In this document: piece after piece, positions 16,743 through 24,436 of the stretch
How the letters are laid out: every line of letters starts with the position of its first letter
Position numbering within the stretch: the stretch's first letter is position 1
Assembly: GCF_003285005.1 (NCBI RefSeq)
Contig: NZ_QMFA01000004.1
Coordinates: 292,829 to 331,832, forward strand
Length of the DNA: 39,004 bases
Reading direction: 5' to 3'
Source of the DNA: Paenibacillus sp. YN15
Lineage (GTDB): Bacteria; Bacillota; Bacilli; Paenibacillales; NBRC-103111
Position numbers and translations under genes: made by a program
The notes under the pieces: generated by a model
The model's database searches: none
Seen by the model: only the letters and a program-made list of their open reading frames with translations
What the model was told of the DNA's origin: nothing

Positions 16743-18499
16743 GCCGACGCCTCGCCTTCAATGGGAATCGTAATCACGGCCTTGGTGGACTGGAACGGAT
16801 CGCTTGAGAAGGCCAAATCCGCCTGTTCTCCGTGGAGCAGCTTGAGCCGTCCGTATACATTTTTCAGAGCGTAGCTTTTTTGGGCAGGCTCCTTCTGGAG
16901 CATTCCCGCCGTTACCGCCCTGACATCCAGGCCCGCCCCGTTGTCCTCCAGCTCCAGCAGAAGAAAGCGGCCGGAGCGCCTGGCGGAAATCCGGATGAAG
17001 CCCTGGCCCTCCAGCTCCCGGAAGCCGTGGAGGATAGCATTCTCCGCCAAAGGCTGGAGAATAATCTTCGCCACCTGAAGCTCCAGAAGCGATTCGTCCT
17101 CCACCGCAATTTCGTAGCGGAACAATCCCCTGTAGCATTGCTGCTGCAAGTTCAAATAATGGCGGACATGCTCCAGCTCCTTCTCCAGCGTGGTGAGCTC
17201 GCTGCCTCCGTTTAGCCCCAGCTTGAACAGGAGGGAGAGGGAATTGATCATTTCCGTCACCTCCTGGTTCCGGGAGGAAACGGATTTCCAGATCATGGCG
17301 TTCAGTGTGTTGTAAAGAAAATGGGGATCGATCTGGGCCTGGAGCGCCTTGATCTCCATCCGCCGCTTTTCCCCCTCCGCCAGCTTCACCTCATCGATCA
17401 GGGTTTCCAGCTGCTCCAGCATCCGGTTGAATTTATGCCCCACCTGGGTCACTTCATCATCGAACTTGCTGGCGAACCGGACATTCAGACGGTTGTTCTC
17501 CACCTGGCGCATCATGCCTTGCAGCCTGTGCAGCGGCTTCAGGAGAAATCCCGACATGCCGTTGGCGGCCAGCAGAGCCGCCAGGGTGCAGACGCCCATA
17601 ATCAAAAGCGAGGTGGTTTTGATTTTGTTTACGTTCTTGAGCAGCAATTGCTGATCCTGGATGCTGACCATCACCCAGTCCGCCGCCAGATCAAGCCTGG
17701 CGTAATTGGCCAGGTTGGTTTTGCCGTCCGCCTCCAGCTTCAGAAAGCCGCGTTCATTCTCCCGGAGGCTTTGCAGGAGCTGCGGGTTATCGGGCAGTCC
17801 CCCCGCTTCGCCCAGCCTCATAACCGGCAGGCCGGTGGTCCGGGACACCAGATAATAGCCCCTCGCTCCCCCGGGCAAACCGTCCGTCACCAAAGAGCGG
17901 AGCACCTCCTCCTTCATGTTGACCAGCACATACACCCCGCTGACGCTTACATCTGTGATCGGCTTCATGACCAGCGTTATGACCTGCCTCCGATCCATAA
18001 ACAGAGGGTCGGTGTGGCTTTCCACCCACATCACCTGATTCATGTCGGGAATTCTTGACCCGAACAGGGTATTTTCCAAACGGACGCTGGGGGTGCGCAG
18101 GTCGCTGGTGGCGAACAGCTCGCCGATGGGAGTGGAAATCAGCACCGAAGCCACGGACATATCGGTGAGCTTCATCTGGGCCAGAGGAATTTGCAGCTCC
18201 GTCAGCCGCTGGTAATAGGAGCCGGGCGAAGCGGCGTATATGTCGTTCATGGTGGTTTTGAACGGATCGCTGAGCATCATGGAGGAGGTGGCGACAATGG
18301 CGTTTTTTAGCCGCTCATTCAACAGCTGGGCCGACTTATTCAAGGTGTTTTGGGCGGAAACGGCAGCCTCCTGCTCCGTGGAGCGGTAGGCAATCCAGTA
18401 GGAAACCAGCCCCGTCAGGGCGCTGGCGGAAACGGCAAGCAGCAGAAACGACAGCAGCAGCCTGCGGCGCAGGCTCAGCCGGTAATACCATTTTTTCAT
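16739..18499 (-). CDS. YesM-type sensor histidine kinase
   Basis: A 586-residue membrane kinase partnered with the overlapping response regulator. It has TM1 at about 12-36, an extracellular Cache-like sensor region (40-290), TM2 near 296-318, a HAMP domain (320-372) and a His_kinase family segment with the phosphoacceptor H393 in QIDPHFLYNTLNAMIW. The ATP-binding N-box LAENAILHGF and G-box DNGAGLD follow. Such kinases sense extracellular sugars or a binding-protein complex and control the neighbouring ABC transporter. ATG 18499 has AAAGGAGG eight bases upstream. The actual ligand is unknown. Confidence 0.92.
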   Translation of the reverse strand: MKKWYYRLSLRRRLLLSFLLLAVSASALTGLVSYWIAYRSTEQEAAVSAQNTLNKSAQLLNERLKNAIVATSSMMLSDPFKTTMNDIYAASPGSYYQRLTELQIPLAQMKLTDMSVASVLISTPIGELFATSDLRTPSVRLENTLFGSRIPDMNQVMWVESHTDPLFMDRRQVITLVMKPITDVSVSGVYVLVNMKEEVLRSLVTDGLPGGARGYYLVSRTTGLPVMRLGEAGGLPDNPQLLQSLRENERGFLKLEADGKTNLANYARLDLAADWVMVSIQDQQLLLKNVNKIKTTSLLIMGVCTLAALLAANGMSGFLLKPLHRLQGMMRQVENNRLNVRFASKFDDEVTQVGHKFNRMLEQLETLIDEVKLAEGEKRRMEIKALQAQIDPHFLYNTLNAMIWKSVSSRNQEVTEMINSLSLLFKLGLNGGSELTTLEKELEHVRHYLNLQQQCYRGLFRYEIAVEDESLLELQVAKIILQPLAENAILHGFRELEGQGFIRISARRSGRFLLLELEDNGAGLDVRAVTAGMLQKEPAQKSYALKNVYGRLKLLHGEQADLAFSSDPFQSTKAVITIPIEGEASA

Positions 18500-18536
18500 G
18501 GCGGGAGCCTCCTTTCCGCAGGCCGGGAATGGGAAC

Positions 18537-18564
18537 AGACGCGCCGGGGAAGGCCAACGCGTCT
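18537..18564 (-). other. Intercistronic stem-loop between binding protein and kinase
   Basis: AGACGCG (18537-18543) and CGCGTCT (18558-18564) form a perfect 7-bp stem after the binding-protein stop. No T-run follows on the minus strand. This position suits partial termination or mRNA 3'-end protection that keeps binding protein more abundant than the kinase; that role is inferred. Confidence 0.5.
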
Positions 18565-18580
18565 ATTGCCGGGTCATTTG

Positions 18581-19975
18581 TTACTTGGCCATGCTGCCCT
18601 GAAGGGCGGCGGAATCAAAGCCGGGATTGGCGGCGGCTTTGGTGTCGCCCGCTTCCTTGGCTTTTTTCAGGCCGGCATTGTAGCGGGTGGTCAAATCCTG
18701 CAGAATAGCGGTGGCGTCGCCGCCCTCCAGGATATACTTAATGACGGCGTTGCCTGTTTTCACACCCTCCACCTTGGCTTCCGTCGCCGATACCGGGGTG
18801 GGGGAATACAAAGCGTCATATTTGGTGGGCAGGAAGCCTGCAATGCCGGGAATGGACGGCTCAGCGGCGGCGCTGTTCACATCGGGCACAATGGAGATGC
18901 CGTAGCCCTTCTCGTGGTAATCCTTCTGCACCTCCTGGCTGTACAGGTATTCCATGAACTTCCAGGCCGCTTCCTTGTGCTTGGTATTCTTGTTCATGCC
19001 GATGTAATTGCCGGCCAGTACGGACACGGTTCCGGTACGGCTGCCGTCAATAGTGGGAGGCAGCGCGGAGTCCCAGTTGATCTTGGTGGGGAACTGGCTC
19101 TGGTACACGCCGGGTTCGCCGGAGTGGTTGAAGTACATGCCGATCTTGCCTGCGGCAAACTGCGCCCGCAAGGGGTCAATATCCAGGGATTCCACGCCGG
19201 GCAGCAGGCTGCCGTCCACCTTCATCTGGCGCAGCCCCTCCAGGAGCGGCTTGTATACGCTGAAATCATATTCGCCTGTTTTATAGTTATAGCCGTCGAT
19301 GGTGGAGGTTCCGGAGAGCGACATAATGGGATTGGCAATCCGGGTGAAGGCGGAGGATGCGCTTTTGAAGTTCCCGGCGAAGCCGTAGGCCCCGATGTCC
19401 TTGTTGGCTTCGGTAATTTTCTTGGCGTAATCCACCATCTCGGCGATGGTTTTGGGCGGTTCGGTCAGCCCCGCTTTGGCGAACAGATCCTTATTGTAGA
19501 TCAGCCTCCACAGCTGTCCGGTGCTGGGCAGGGAATAGGTCTTGCCGTCGAAGGTATTGGCTTCCGCCACCATCAGCTTGCTGAAACGGTCCTTCATCTG
19601 GCTGCTCATCAGTTCATCCAGGGGCATCAGATAGCCTTTTTTGACAAAGCTGACAAAATCGGTGGTGCGGAACACATCGGGGGCCTGGTTGCTGGCGAAG
19701 GCAATATCCACGGACTGGGTAAAGTTGTCCGCCATCACCGTCATTTCCACTTCAATATCCGGGTTATTCTTGTTGAAGGTCTCGATCACTTGCTTGATGT
19801 AGTCGGCGTCATGGCGGTCGATGGTCCAGTAGGTGATTTTGGTTTTCTCCCCGCCTGCGGCAGAAGCGGACGGGCTGTTCTGGGCCTGGGAGCCGTCAGA
19901 GCCTCCGCCCCCGCAAGCCGCAAGGGATGCGGCCAGAGACAAGCTCAGCAAAGTGCCTGCAACTTTCATTTTCAT
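18581..19975 (-). CDS. Sugar ABC transporter substrate-binding lipoprotein (CUT1)
   Basis: A 464-residue extracytoplasmic solute-binding protein family 1 member. The signal peptide (MKMKVAGTLLSLSLAASLAA) ends at the lipobox LAAC, so Cys21 would be lipidated and the protein anchored outside the membrane. Mature-part motifs include ITYWTIDRHDADYIKQVIET, FNKNNPDIEVEMTVM and SNQAPDVFRTTDF. It would capture an oligosaccharide and deliver it to the two permeases encoded upstream. ATG 19975 is preceded by AGGAGG. The substrate is not readable; the neighbouring 837-residue protein and YesM/YesN pair suggest a plant or microbial polysaccharide fragment. Confidence 0.92.
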   Translation of the reverse strand: MKMKVAGTLLSLSLAASLAACGGGGSDGSQAQNSPSASAAGGEKTKITYWTIDRHDADYIKQVIETFNKNNPDIEVEMTVMADNFTQSVDIAFASNQAPDVFRTTDFVSFVKKGYLMPLDELMSSQMKDRFSKLMVAEANTFDGKTYSLPSTGQLWRLIYNKDLFAKAGLTEPPKTIAEMVDYAKKITEANKDIGAYGFAGNFKSASSAFTRIANPIMSLSGTSTIDGYNYKTGEYDFSVYKPLLEGLRQMKVDGSLLPGVESLDIDPLRAQFAAGKIGMYFNHSGEPGVYQSQFPTKINWDSALPPTIDGSRTGTVSVLAGNYIGMNKNTKHKEAAWKFMEYLYSQEVQKDYHEKGYGISIVPDVNSAAAEPSIPGIAGFLPTKYDALYSPTPVSATEAKVEGVKTGNAVIKYILEGGDATAILQDLTTRYNAGLKKAKEAGDTKAAANPGFDSAALQGSMAK

Positions 19976-20054
19976 GTCTGTAACCCTCCTAGTATGAAAT
20001 TATTATATGAATAACATTCGGCGAGCCGCAAGGCTTGCTTCCTGGTGGCTCCGG

Positions 20055-20918
20055 TCAGCCCTTGACGGCTCCGGCCGTCACTTGCATAAAGGATTTGCTG
20101 GCGAAAAGATAGACAATCAGGACGGGCAAAAAGGCAATGCACGCGCCTGCCATCATCAGCTGGTTCTCCGCCGCGGCGCCGATGCCGTAGCGCAGATTGG
20201 CCAGGCCGACAGTCAGCGTCTGAAGCTTGGGGTTGGTCATGGTGAAGACCAGGGGCAGAATATATTCGTTCCAGGCGCCCCGGAAGGTGAACAGCGCCGT
20301 TACCGCCAGCGCCGGGCGCAGGAGCGGCAGCACAATCCGGAAAAAAACCGAATAGAAGTTGCAGCCGTCGATATAAGCCGCCTCATCCAGATCCCTGGGA
20401 ATGGCCCGGAAGAAGCCGATGAGCATAAAGAAGATAGAGGCGTGGGCGCTGATGAGAATCAGAATGACGCCCCATAGGGATTTGTTCAGGCCAATGGCCA
20501 CCATCAGGTCAAACTGCGGCCGCAGCACAACGGCGCCGATGGAGATGAACATGGTGCTGGCCTGAAGCGTGACATAGATTTGCTTGCCGGGGAAGCGGTT
20601 GCGGTCCACCGCGTAGGCAGCCATTGCCGTAACCAGCAGAGTGCCCACGGTGACGGCGATGCTGACATAGAAGCTGTTCCACATGAACCGGCCGAAATTG
20701 GCCTGCTTCCAGGCGGTGGCATAGTTGGAGAATTGCCAGCTGGAAGGGAAGAAGGTGGCTCCCGAGGTCAATTCCGCGTTGGTCTTGAAGGAGCCGAGAA
20801 TGGCCATGGCTACCGGCAGCAGGGTAAACAGGGCGATGATCACAAGAAACACCCACATGATGCTTTTGCCGCCGCGGGCGCCGATCCTTAAGCCCTGCCG
20901 GCGTTCTTTTGTTGACAT
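20055..20918 (-). CDS. Sugar ABC transporter permease, MalG-like (CUT1)
   Basis: A 287-residue inner-membrane permease with six predicted transmembrane segments. The cytoplasmic EAA loop that docks the ATPase is DEAAYIDGCNFYSVFFRIVL near residues 178-197. The C-terminal pattern (SFMQVTAGAVKG) is typical of MalG/LplC-type subunits. ATG 20918 has AGGAGG ten bases upstream. It lies 14 nt after the partner permease and 79 nt before the binding-protein gene. No ATP-binding subunit is encoded in the operon, so it likely uses a shared MsmX-like ATPase. Confidence 0.92.
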   Translation of the reverse strand: MSTKERRQGLRIGARGGKSIMWVFLVIIALFTLLPVAMAILGSFKTNAELTSGATFFPSSWQFSNYATAWKQANFGRFMWNSFYVSIAVTVGTLLVTAMAAYAVDRNRFPGKQIYVTLQASTMFISIGAVVLRPQFDLMVAIGLNKSLWGVILILISAHASIFFMLIGFFRAIPRDLDEAAYIDGCNFYSVFFRIVLPLLRPALAVTALFTFRGAWNEYILPLVFTMTNPKLQTLTVGLANLRYGIGAAAENQLMMAGACIAFLPVLIVYLFASKSFMQVTAGAVKG

Positions 20919-20932
20919 AACGCATCGTCCTC

Positions 20933-21820
20933 CTATTCCTGGCTCAGCCTGTTGGACATATAGAAGTACAGGCCGGTGATGATGCCTACAATAATGGCGG
21001 TGACGAAGCCCACAGCGCTTCCGTATCCCAGCTGCTGCACCGTGGTGGAGGTGGTGGATACGGGGAAAAACAGCTTGTACACGTACAGGTACATCACCTC
21101 TGTTTTGCCGAAGGGGCCGCCCTCGGTCATAACCATGATGCTTTCATAACCCTTCAGCGCCGTGATAATGGCCAGCATAATAATCATTTGCAGCACGCGG
21201 CCCAGCATGGGAATGGTGATGTACCAGAACTTCTGCACCGCGTTGGCTCCGTCCAGGGAGGCGCTTTCATAAATATCCTCCGGTATTCCCTGCAGCCCGG
21301 CGATAAACAATAGCATATAGTTGCCGATGGCGCCCCATACGGCGGTAATGATCACCGTCAGCATGGCATATTTGGGGCCCAGCCAATCCAGCGGGGACAG
21401 CCCGAACCTGACAAGAAGCTGGTTCAGCATCCCGTTGAAGGAATTGAAGAGGGAGAAGAATACAATGGCCATGACCGAGGAGCTGATAATCGTGGGCATA
21501 AAGTAGACCGCCCGCAGAAAGCTCCTGCCCTTAAGCCCCCGGTTCAGGATCACCGCCAGGATCAGGGAAATGGGCAGGGTGACGATGATTTTGCCCCCGG
21601 CATAGATGAAGGTGTTGTACACCGCATGCCAGTATTCCTGGTCCCGGAAGAGCCGGGCGAAATTGTCCAGCCCGATATACTTGGGAACGCCGTAGCCCTG
21701 GTAATCAAAAAACATATACCGCAGCGCCCAGGCAATCGGATAGATGCCCAGCACAAGAGTCAGAAACAGACTGGGAAAAATAAACACGTACGAGTTAAAA
21801 AGCTGAAGCCTTGTTTTCAT
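20933..21820 (-). CDS. Sugar ABC transporter permease, MalF-like (CUT1)
   Basis: A 295-residue inner-membrane permease of the LplB/UgpA type with six predicted transmembrane segments. It starts with the hydrophobic SYVFIFPSLFLTLVLGIYPI segment. The EAA loop is ESASLDGANAVQKFWYITIP. ATG 21820 (MKTRLQLFNSYVF) is chosen: AAGGAG lies ten bases upstream, and the longer frame to 21922 adds 34 residues unlike any permease N-terminus. It is the first gene of the operon and probably forms a heterodimer with the following permease. Confidence 0.92.
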   Translation of the reverse strand: MKTRLQLFNSYVFIFPSLFLTLVLGIYPIAWALRYMFFDYQGYGVPKYIGLDNFARLFRDQEYWHAVYNTFIYAGGKIIVTLPISLILAVILNRGLKGRSFLRAVYFMPTIISSSVMAIVFFSLFNSFNGMLNQLLVRFGLSPLDWLGPKYAMLTVIITAVWGAIGNYMLLFIAGLQGIPEDIYESASLDGANAVQKFWYITIPMLGRVLQMIIMLAIITALKGYESIMVMTEGGPFGKTEVMYLYVYKLFFPVSTTSTTVQQLGYGSAVGFVTAIIVGIITGLYFYMSNRLSQE

Positions 21821-21857
21821 GGGGCCCTGTCTCCTTCCTTCCGTTCGTCGTACCTTG

Positions 21858-21863
21858 AGTATA
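21858..21863 (-). promoter_or_regulatory. Candidate -10 box of the polysaccharide-uptake operon
   Basis: TATACT on the minus strand about 40 nt before the first permease start. The base positions for -35 (CCTGCC) do not match consensus. A good -10 with a poor -35 fits a promoter that needs an activator, such as the AraC-type response regulator in the operon; that link is inferred. Confidence 0.5.
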
Positions 21864-21948
21864 AAGCAAGATGCGGCGCAGGCAGGAAGGGCAAAGCAAC
21901 TGTTGCGCATACGACAATCCAACTATTCTTCCAATAACGGCGGACAAC

Positions 21949-21970
21949 AAAAACCCGGCTTGCGCCGGGC
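21949..21970 (-). terminator. Terminator downstream of sigG and the tandem repeats
   Basis: CCCGGC (21954-21959) and GCCGGG (21964-21969) form a short GC-rich hairpin around TTGC, followed on the minus strand by TTTTTG. It would stop transcripts coming through sigG before the next operon's promoter. Confidence 0.8.
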
Positions 21971-21978
21971 TCCTTTAT

Positions 21979-22104
21979 AGCGGATGCTTTCGATGCTGGC
22001 TTTTCTTCCGAAAAGCCCTTAGCTTATGCTTACGATGTGGGCTTTTCTCACGAAAAGCCCTTAGCGGATGCTTTCGATGCTGGCTTTTCTTCCGAAAAGC
22101 CCTT
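21979..22104. repeat. Three 42-bp tandem repeats, each with a hairpin
   Basis: Units occupy 21979-22020, 22021-22062 and 22063-22104. Units 1 and 3 are identical; the middle unit differs at seven of 42 positions. Each contains a stem GGCTTTTC / GAAAAGCC with a four-base loop. The stem is kept in the middle unit, where the differences fall in the loop and outside the stem, and its stem is one pair longer. The array begins six bases after the sigG stop. It is not a CRISPR array because there are no spacers. Confidence 0.95.
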
Positions 22105-22110
22105 AGGAGT

Positions 22111-22893
22111 TTATGATTTCACATGTTTTTGCATCTGCGAGATGGCCGATTTTTCCAGCCGCGAGACCTGAGCCTGTGAGATGCCGATCTCATCCGCAAC
22201 CTCCATCTGTGTTTTTCCTTCAAAGAAACGCATGGACAGGATCATTTTTTCCCGGTCGTTCAGCTTGCGCATTCCTTCACGGAGCGCAATGCCTTCGATC
22301 CAGGAAATGTCCTTGTTCTTGTCGTCGCTGATCTGATCCATCACATAGATGGGGTCGCCGCCGTCATGGTAGATGGGCTCAAACAGGGATACCGGGTCCT
22401 GAATCGCATCCAGTGCAAACACCACATCCTCTTTGGGAACATTCAGCGCCTCGGATATTTCGTAAATCGTCGGCTCCCGGGAATTCTGGTTGGTCAGGCT
22501 GTCGCGCACCTGCAGCGCCTTATAGGCAATATCCCGCAGGGACCGGGAAACGCGAATGGGATTGTTGTCCCGGAGATACCGGCGGATTTCACCGATGATC
22601 ATGGGCACGGCATAGGTGGAAAATTTAACGTTTTGGCTCAGGTCAAAATTATCGATGGCCTTCATCAGACCGATGCAGCCTACCTGGAACAGGTCATCCA
22701 CAAACTCTCCCCTGTTGTTGAAGCGCTGAATCACGGACAGGACCAGCCTGAGGTTGCCGTTGACCAGCTTTTCTCTGGCCAAGCGGTTGTTTTTCTCCTG
22801 CAGCTCGACGAATAATTCCCGCATTTCCGCGTTGGTAAGGACGGGCAGCTTGGATGTATCAACGCCGCATATCTCGACTTTATTTCGGGTCAT
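22111..22893 (-). CDS. sigG: Sporulation sigma factor SigG
   Basis: A 260-residue late forespore-specific sigma factor. Characteristic sequence includes VEICGVDTSKLPVLTNAEM at the N-terminus. Region 2 contains DDLFQVGCIGLMKAIDNFDL and KFSTYAVPMIIGEIRRYLRD. Region 4 contains EKMILSMRFFEGKTQMEVAD and EIGISQAQVSRLEKSA. Length and N-terminus match SigG rather than SigF or SigE. The start ATG 22893 has GGGAGG eight bases upstream; a longer frame to 22929 is not supported. Unlike the B. subtilis spoIIGA-sigE-sigG arrangement, the gene upstream here is a sucrose phosphorylase, and ylmC lies 9.7 kb downstream. It has its own sigma-F-like promoter. Confidence 0.95.
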   Translation of the reverse strand: MTRNKVEICGVDTSKLPVLTNAEMRELFVELQEKNNRLAREKLVNGNLRLVLSVIQRFNNRGEFVDDLFQVGCIGLMKAIDNFDLSQNVKFSTYAVPMIIGEIRRYLRDNNPIRVSRSLRDIAYKALQVRDSLTNQNSREPTIYEISEALNVPKEDVVFALDAIQDPVSLFEPIYHDGGDPIYVMDQISDDKNKDISWIEGIALREGMRKLNDREKMILSMRFFEGKTQMEVADEIGISQAQVSRLEKSAISQMQKHVKS

Positions 22894-22926
22894 CGTGATT
22901 ACCTCCCAAGGAGAAACATTACTGTT

Positions 22927-22955
22927 CATTATCTCCTGGGATGGGTTTTTTATGC
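22927..22955 (-). promoter_or_regulatory. Candidate sigma-F-type promoter of sigG
   Basis: The minus strand carries GCATA (22955-22951) as a -35, a 14-base spacer and GGAGATAATG (22936-22927) as a -10. This fits the forespore consensus GYWTA ... GGNRANANTW at nearly all positions. It begins 10 nt after the sucrose phosphorylase stop codon. Confidence 0.6.
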
Positions 22956-22965
22956 GTATGGAGAC

Positions 22966-24435
22966 TTACACCATATAACGGGCTTCCTTGCCCGCCTCGT
23001 CGATATAGTCAATCACCGTCTTATTGGTTTTCAAATCGATGAACAAGGTGCAGACCTGCTGTTCCTTGCGCCATTGAAGCCGGATTTCATCCTCAGCGGA
23101 GTCAAGCACGCGGAACTCGCCGTCGAAGGCTGCATACTCGTTGCGGAAGCGGATCAGCTGCAGGAGCCGCCGCACAACCGGCTTCTCCAAGGACTGGCCG
23201 ATTTCCTCCATGCTGAAGTTATGGCGGTTGATCTCCCGGCCTTCTCCCGTCCGCTTCACGCCTTCCTCATCATTTTCCCCGGCAAGGAGCCCCACATAAT
23301 AAACCTGCGGGATGCCCGGCGCGAAGAATTGGATAGCCCGGGCTGCCAAATAGGCATCGTCCTCGCTGTTCAGCACGGAATAATAGGAGCAGCGGATCTG
23401 GTGGACATCGAAGCCGTCCTCCCCTTTATGCCCCTCGGACAAAATCAGACTCAGATTGGCGCCGCGCTCCAGACAGGTGTCCACCACCCGGCGGGCTTCC
23501 TTGGTATCGATCAGACCGTCCAGGTCCGGCTTCACCGGAATGCCGTCATGACAGTCCAGCATGGTGAACTGCTTGGCCGGCCGGTTCCGCAAATAGGCAA
23601 GCAGGTCCGCTGAAGACTTGTTCAGCAGCGTGTCCAGAATCCGGTACGGAAGGATAAAGTCATAAATCCACAAACCATGGTCCGCCAGCTTGTACTGGAT
23701 GCTGTAGTGGGAATGAACCTCCGGAAGCAGCTCAATATCCAGGGACTGGGCCAGCTCCTTAATCCAATCCAGGAATTGATAAATATCCGGCTCCACGAAG
23801 AAGCAGCTGGTGCCCAGCTTCTTGATGACATACCCCACCGCATCCAGCCGGACAATCCTCACATTGTTTTTCTTGAAATTGTAAAAAAACTCCGCAAGCA
23901 GCGCCTTCACCGCTTCGGAATGCACATCAAGGTCAATTTGCTCGGACGGGTCCGTTTTGCCGAAGGTGGTCCATACCCGCTCCTCCTCGCCCGTCTCTTG
24001 AATGGTGAAGGTGGAGTAAGGCAGCGGACGGCGCAGAAACATCTTGCCGATATCGGCCTGCACAGGCTTGCCGTCGGGCCAGAGCTTATCTAGGGTAATA
24101 AACAGCTCCGCGTATTTGGATTTGCGCCCCTGCCGCAGGAAATCCTGGAAGTATTCCGACTGTCTGGAGATATGGTTGACCATCAGGTCCACCAGCACGT
24201 CGAAGCGTTCCCCGATAGCCCGGATATCCTCCCAGGCTCCAAAGCTTGGTTCGATTTCCAGATAGGTTAGAGGCGCGAACCCCCTGTCTCCTGACGAAGG
24301 GAACGGAGGAAGAATATGAACTCCGCCTTTAAATATATCGGCAAAATGGGTTTCCAGCACCTGCCGCAGGGATTGCAGGCTGCCTCCCAAGGAATCGGGA
24401 TAGGTAATCAGTTGAACTTGATTTTTGAGTCCCAT
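22966..24435 (-). CDS. gtfA: Sucrose phosphorylase (GH13_18)
   Basis: Cytoplasmic enzyme of 489 residues that splits sucrose with phosphate into alpha-glucose-1-phosphate and fructose. The (beta/alpha)8-barrel GH13 motifs are clear: LVDLMVNHIS near 81-90, catalytic nucleophile D198 in VRIVRLDAVGYV, acid/base E239 in IELLPEVHSHY and transition-state D297 in MLDCHDGIPV. The length and residue spacing match sucrose phosphorylases. Sucrose-6-phosphate phosphorylase is a close alternative, but uptake here is by an ABC system rather than a PTS, favouring free sucrose. ATG 24435 begins one base after the kinase stop. It is the last gene of the sugar operon. Confidence 0.9.
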   Translation of the reverse strand: MGLKNQVQLITYPDSLGGSLQSLRQVLETHFADIFKGGVHILPPFPSSGDRGFAPLTYLEIEPSFGAWEDIRAIGERFDVLVDLMVNHISRQSEYFQDFLRQGRKSKYAELFITLDKLWPDGKPVQADIGKMFLRRPLPYSTFTIQETGEEERVWTTFGKTDPSEQIDLDVHSEAVKALLAEFFYNFKKNNVRIVRLDAVGYVIKKLGTSCFFVEPDIYQFLDWIKELAQSLDIELLPEVHSHYSIQYKLADHGLWIYDFILPYRILDTLLNKSSADLLAYLRNRPAKQFTMLDCHDGIPVKPDLDGLIDTKEARRVVDTCLERGANLSLILSEGHKGEDGFDVHQIRCSYYSVLNSEDDAYLAARAIQFFAPGIPQVYYVGLLAGENDEEGVKRTGEGREINRHNFSMEEIGQSLEKPVVRRLLQLIRFRNEYAAFDGEFRVLDSAEDEIRLQWRKEQQVCTLFIDLKTNKTVIDYIDEAGKEARYMV

Positions 24436-24436
24436 A

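Noticed and set aside
18350-20014. 554-codon plus-strand open frame
   Set aside because: Antisense to the binding lipoprotein gene and the kinase 5' end; Gly/His-rich and without domain signatures.
21979-22104. Possible short CRISPR array
   Set aside because: The 42-bp units are directly adjacent with no spacers, and no cas genes are present.
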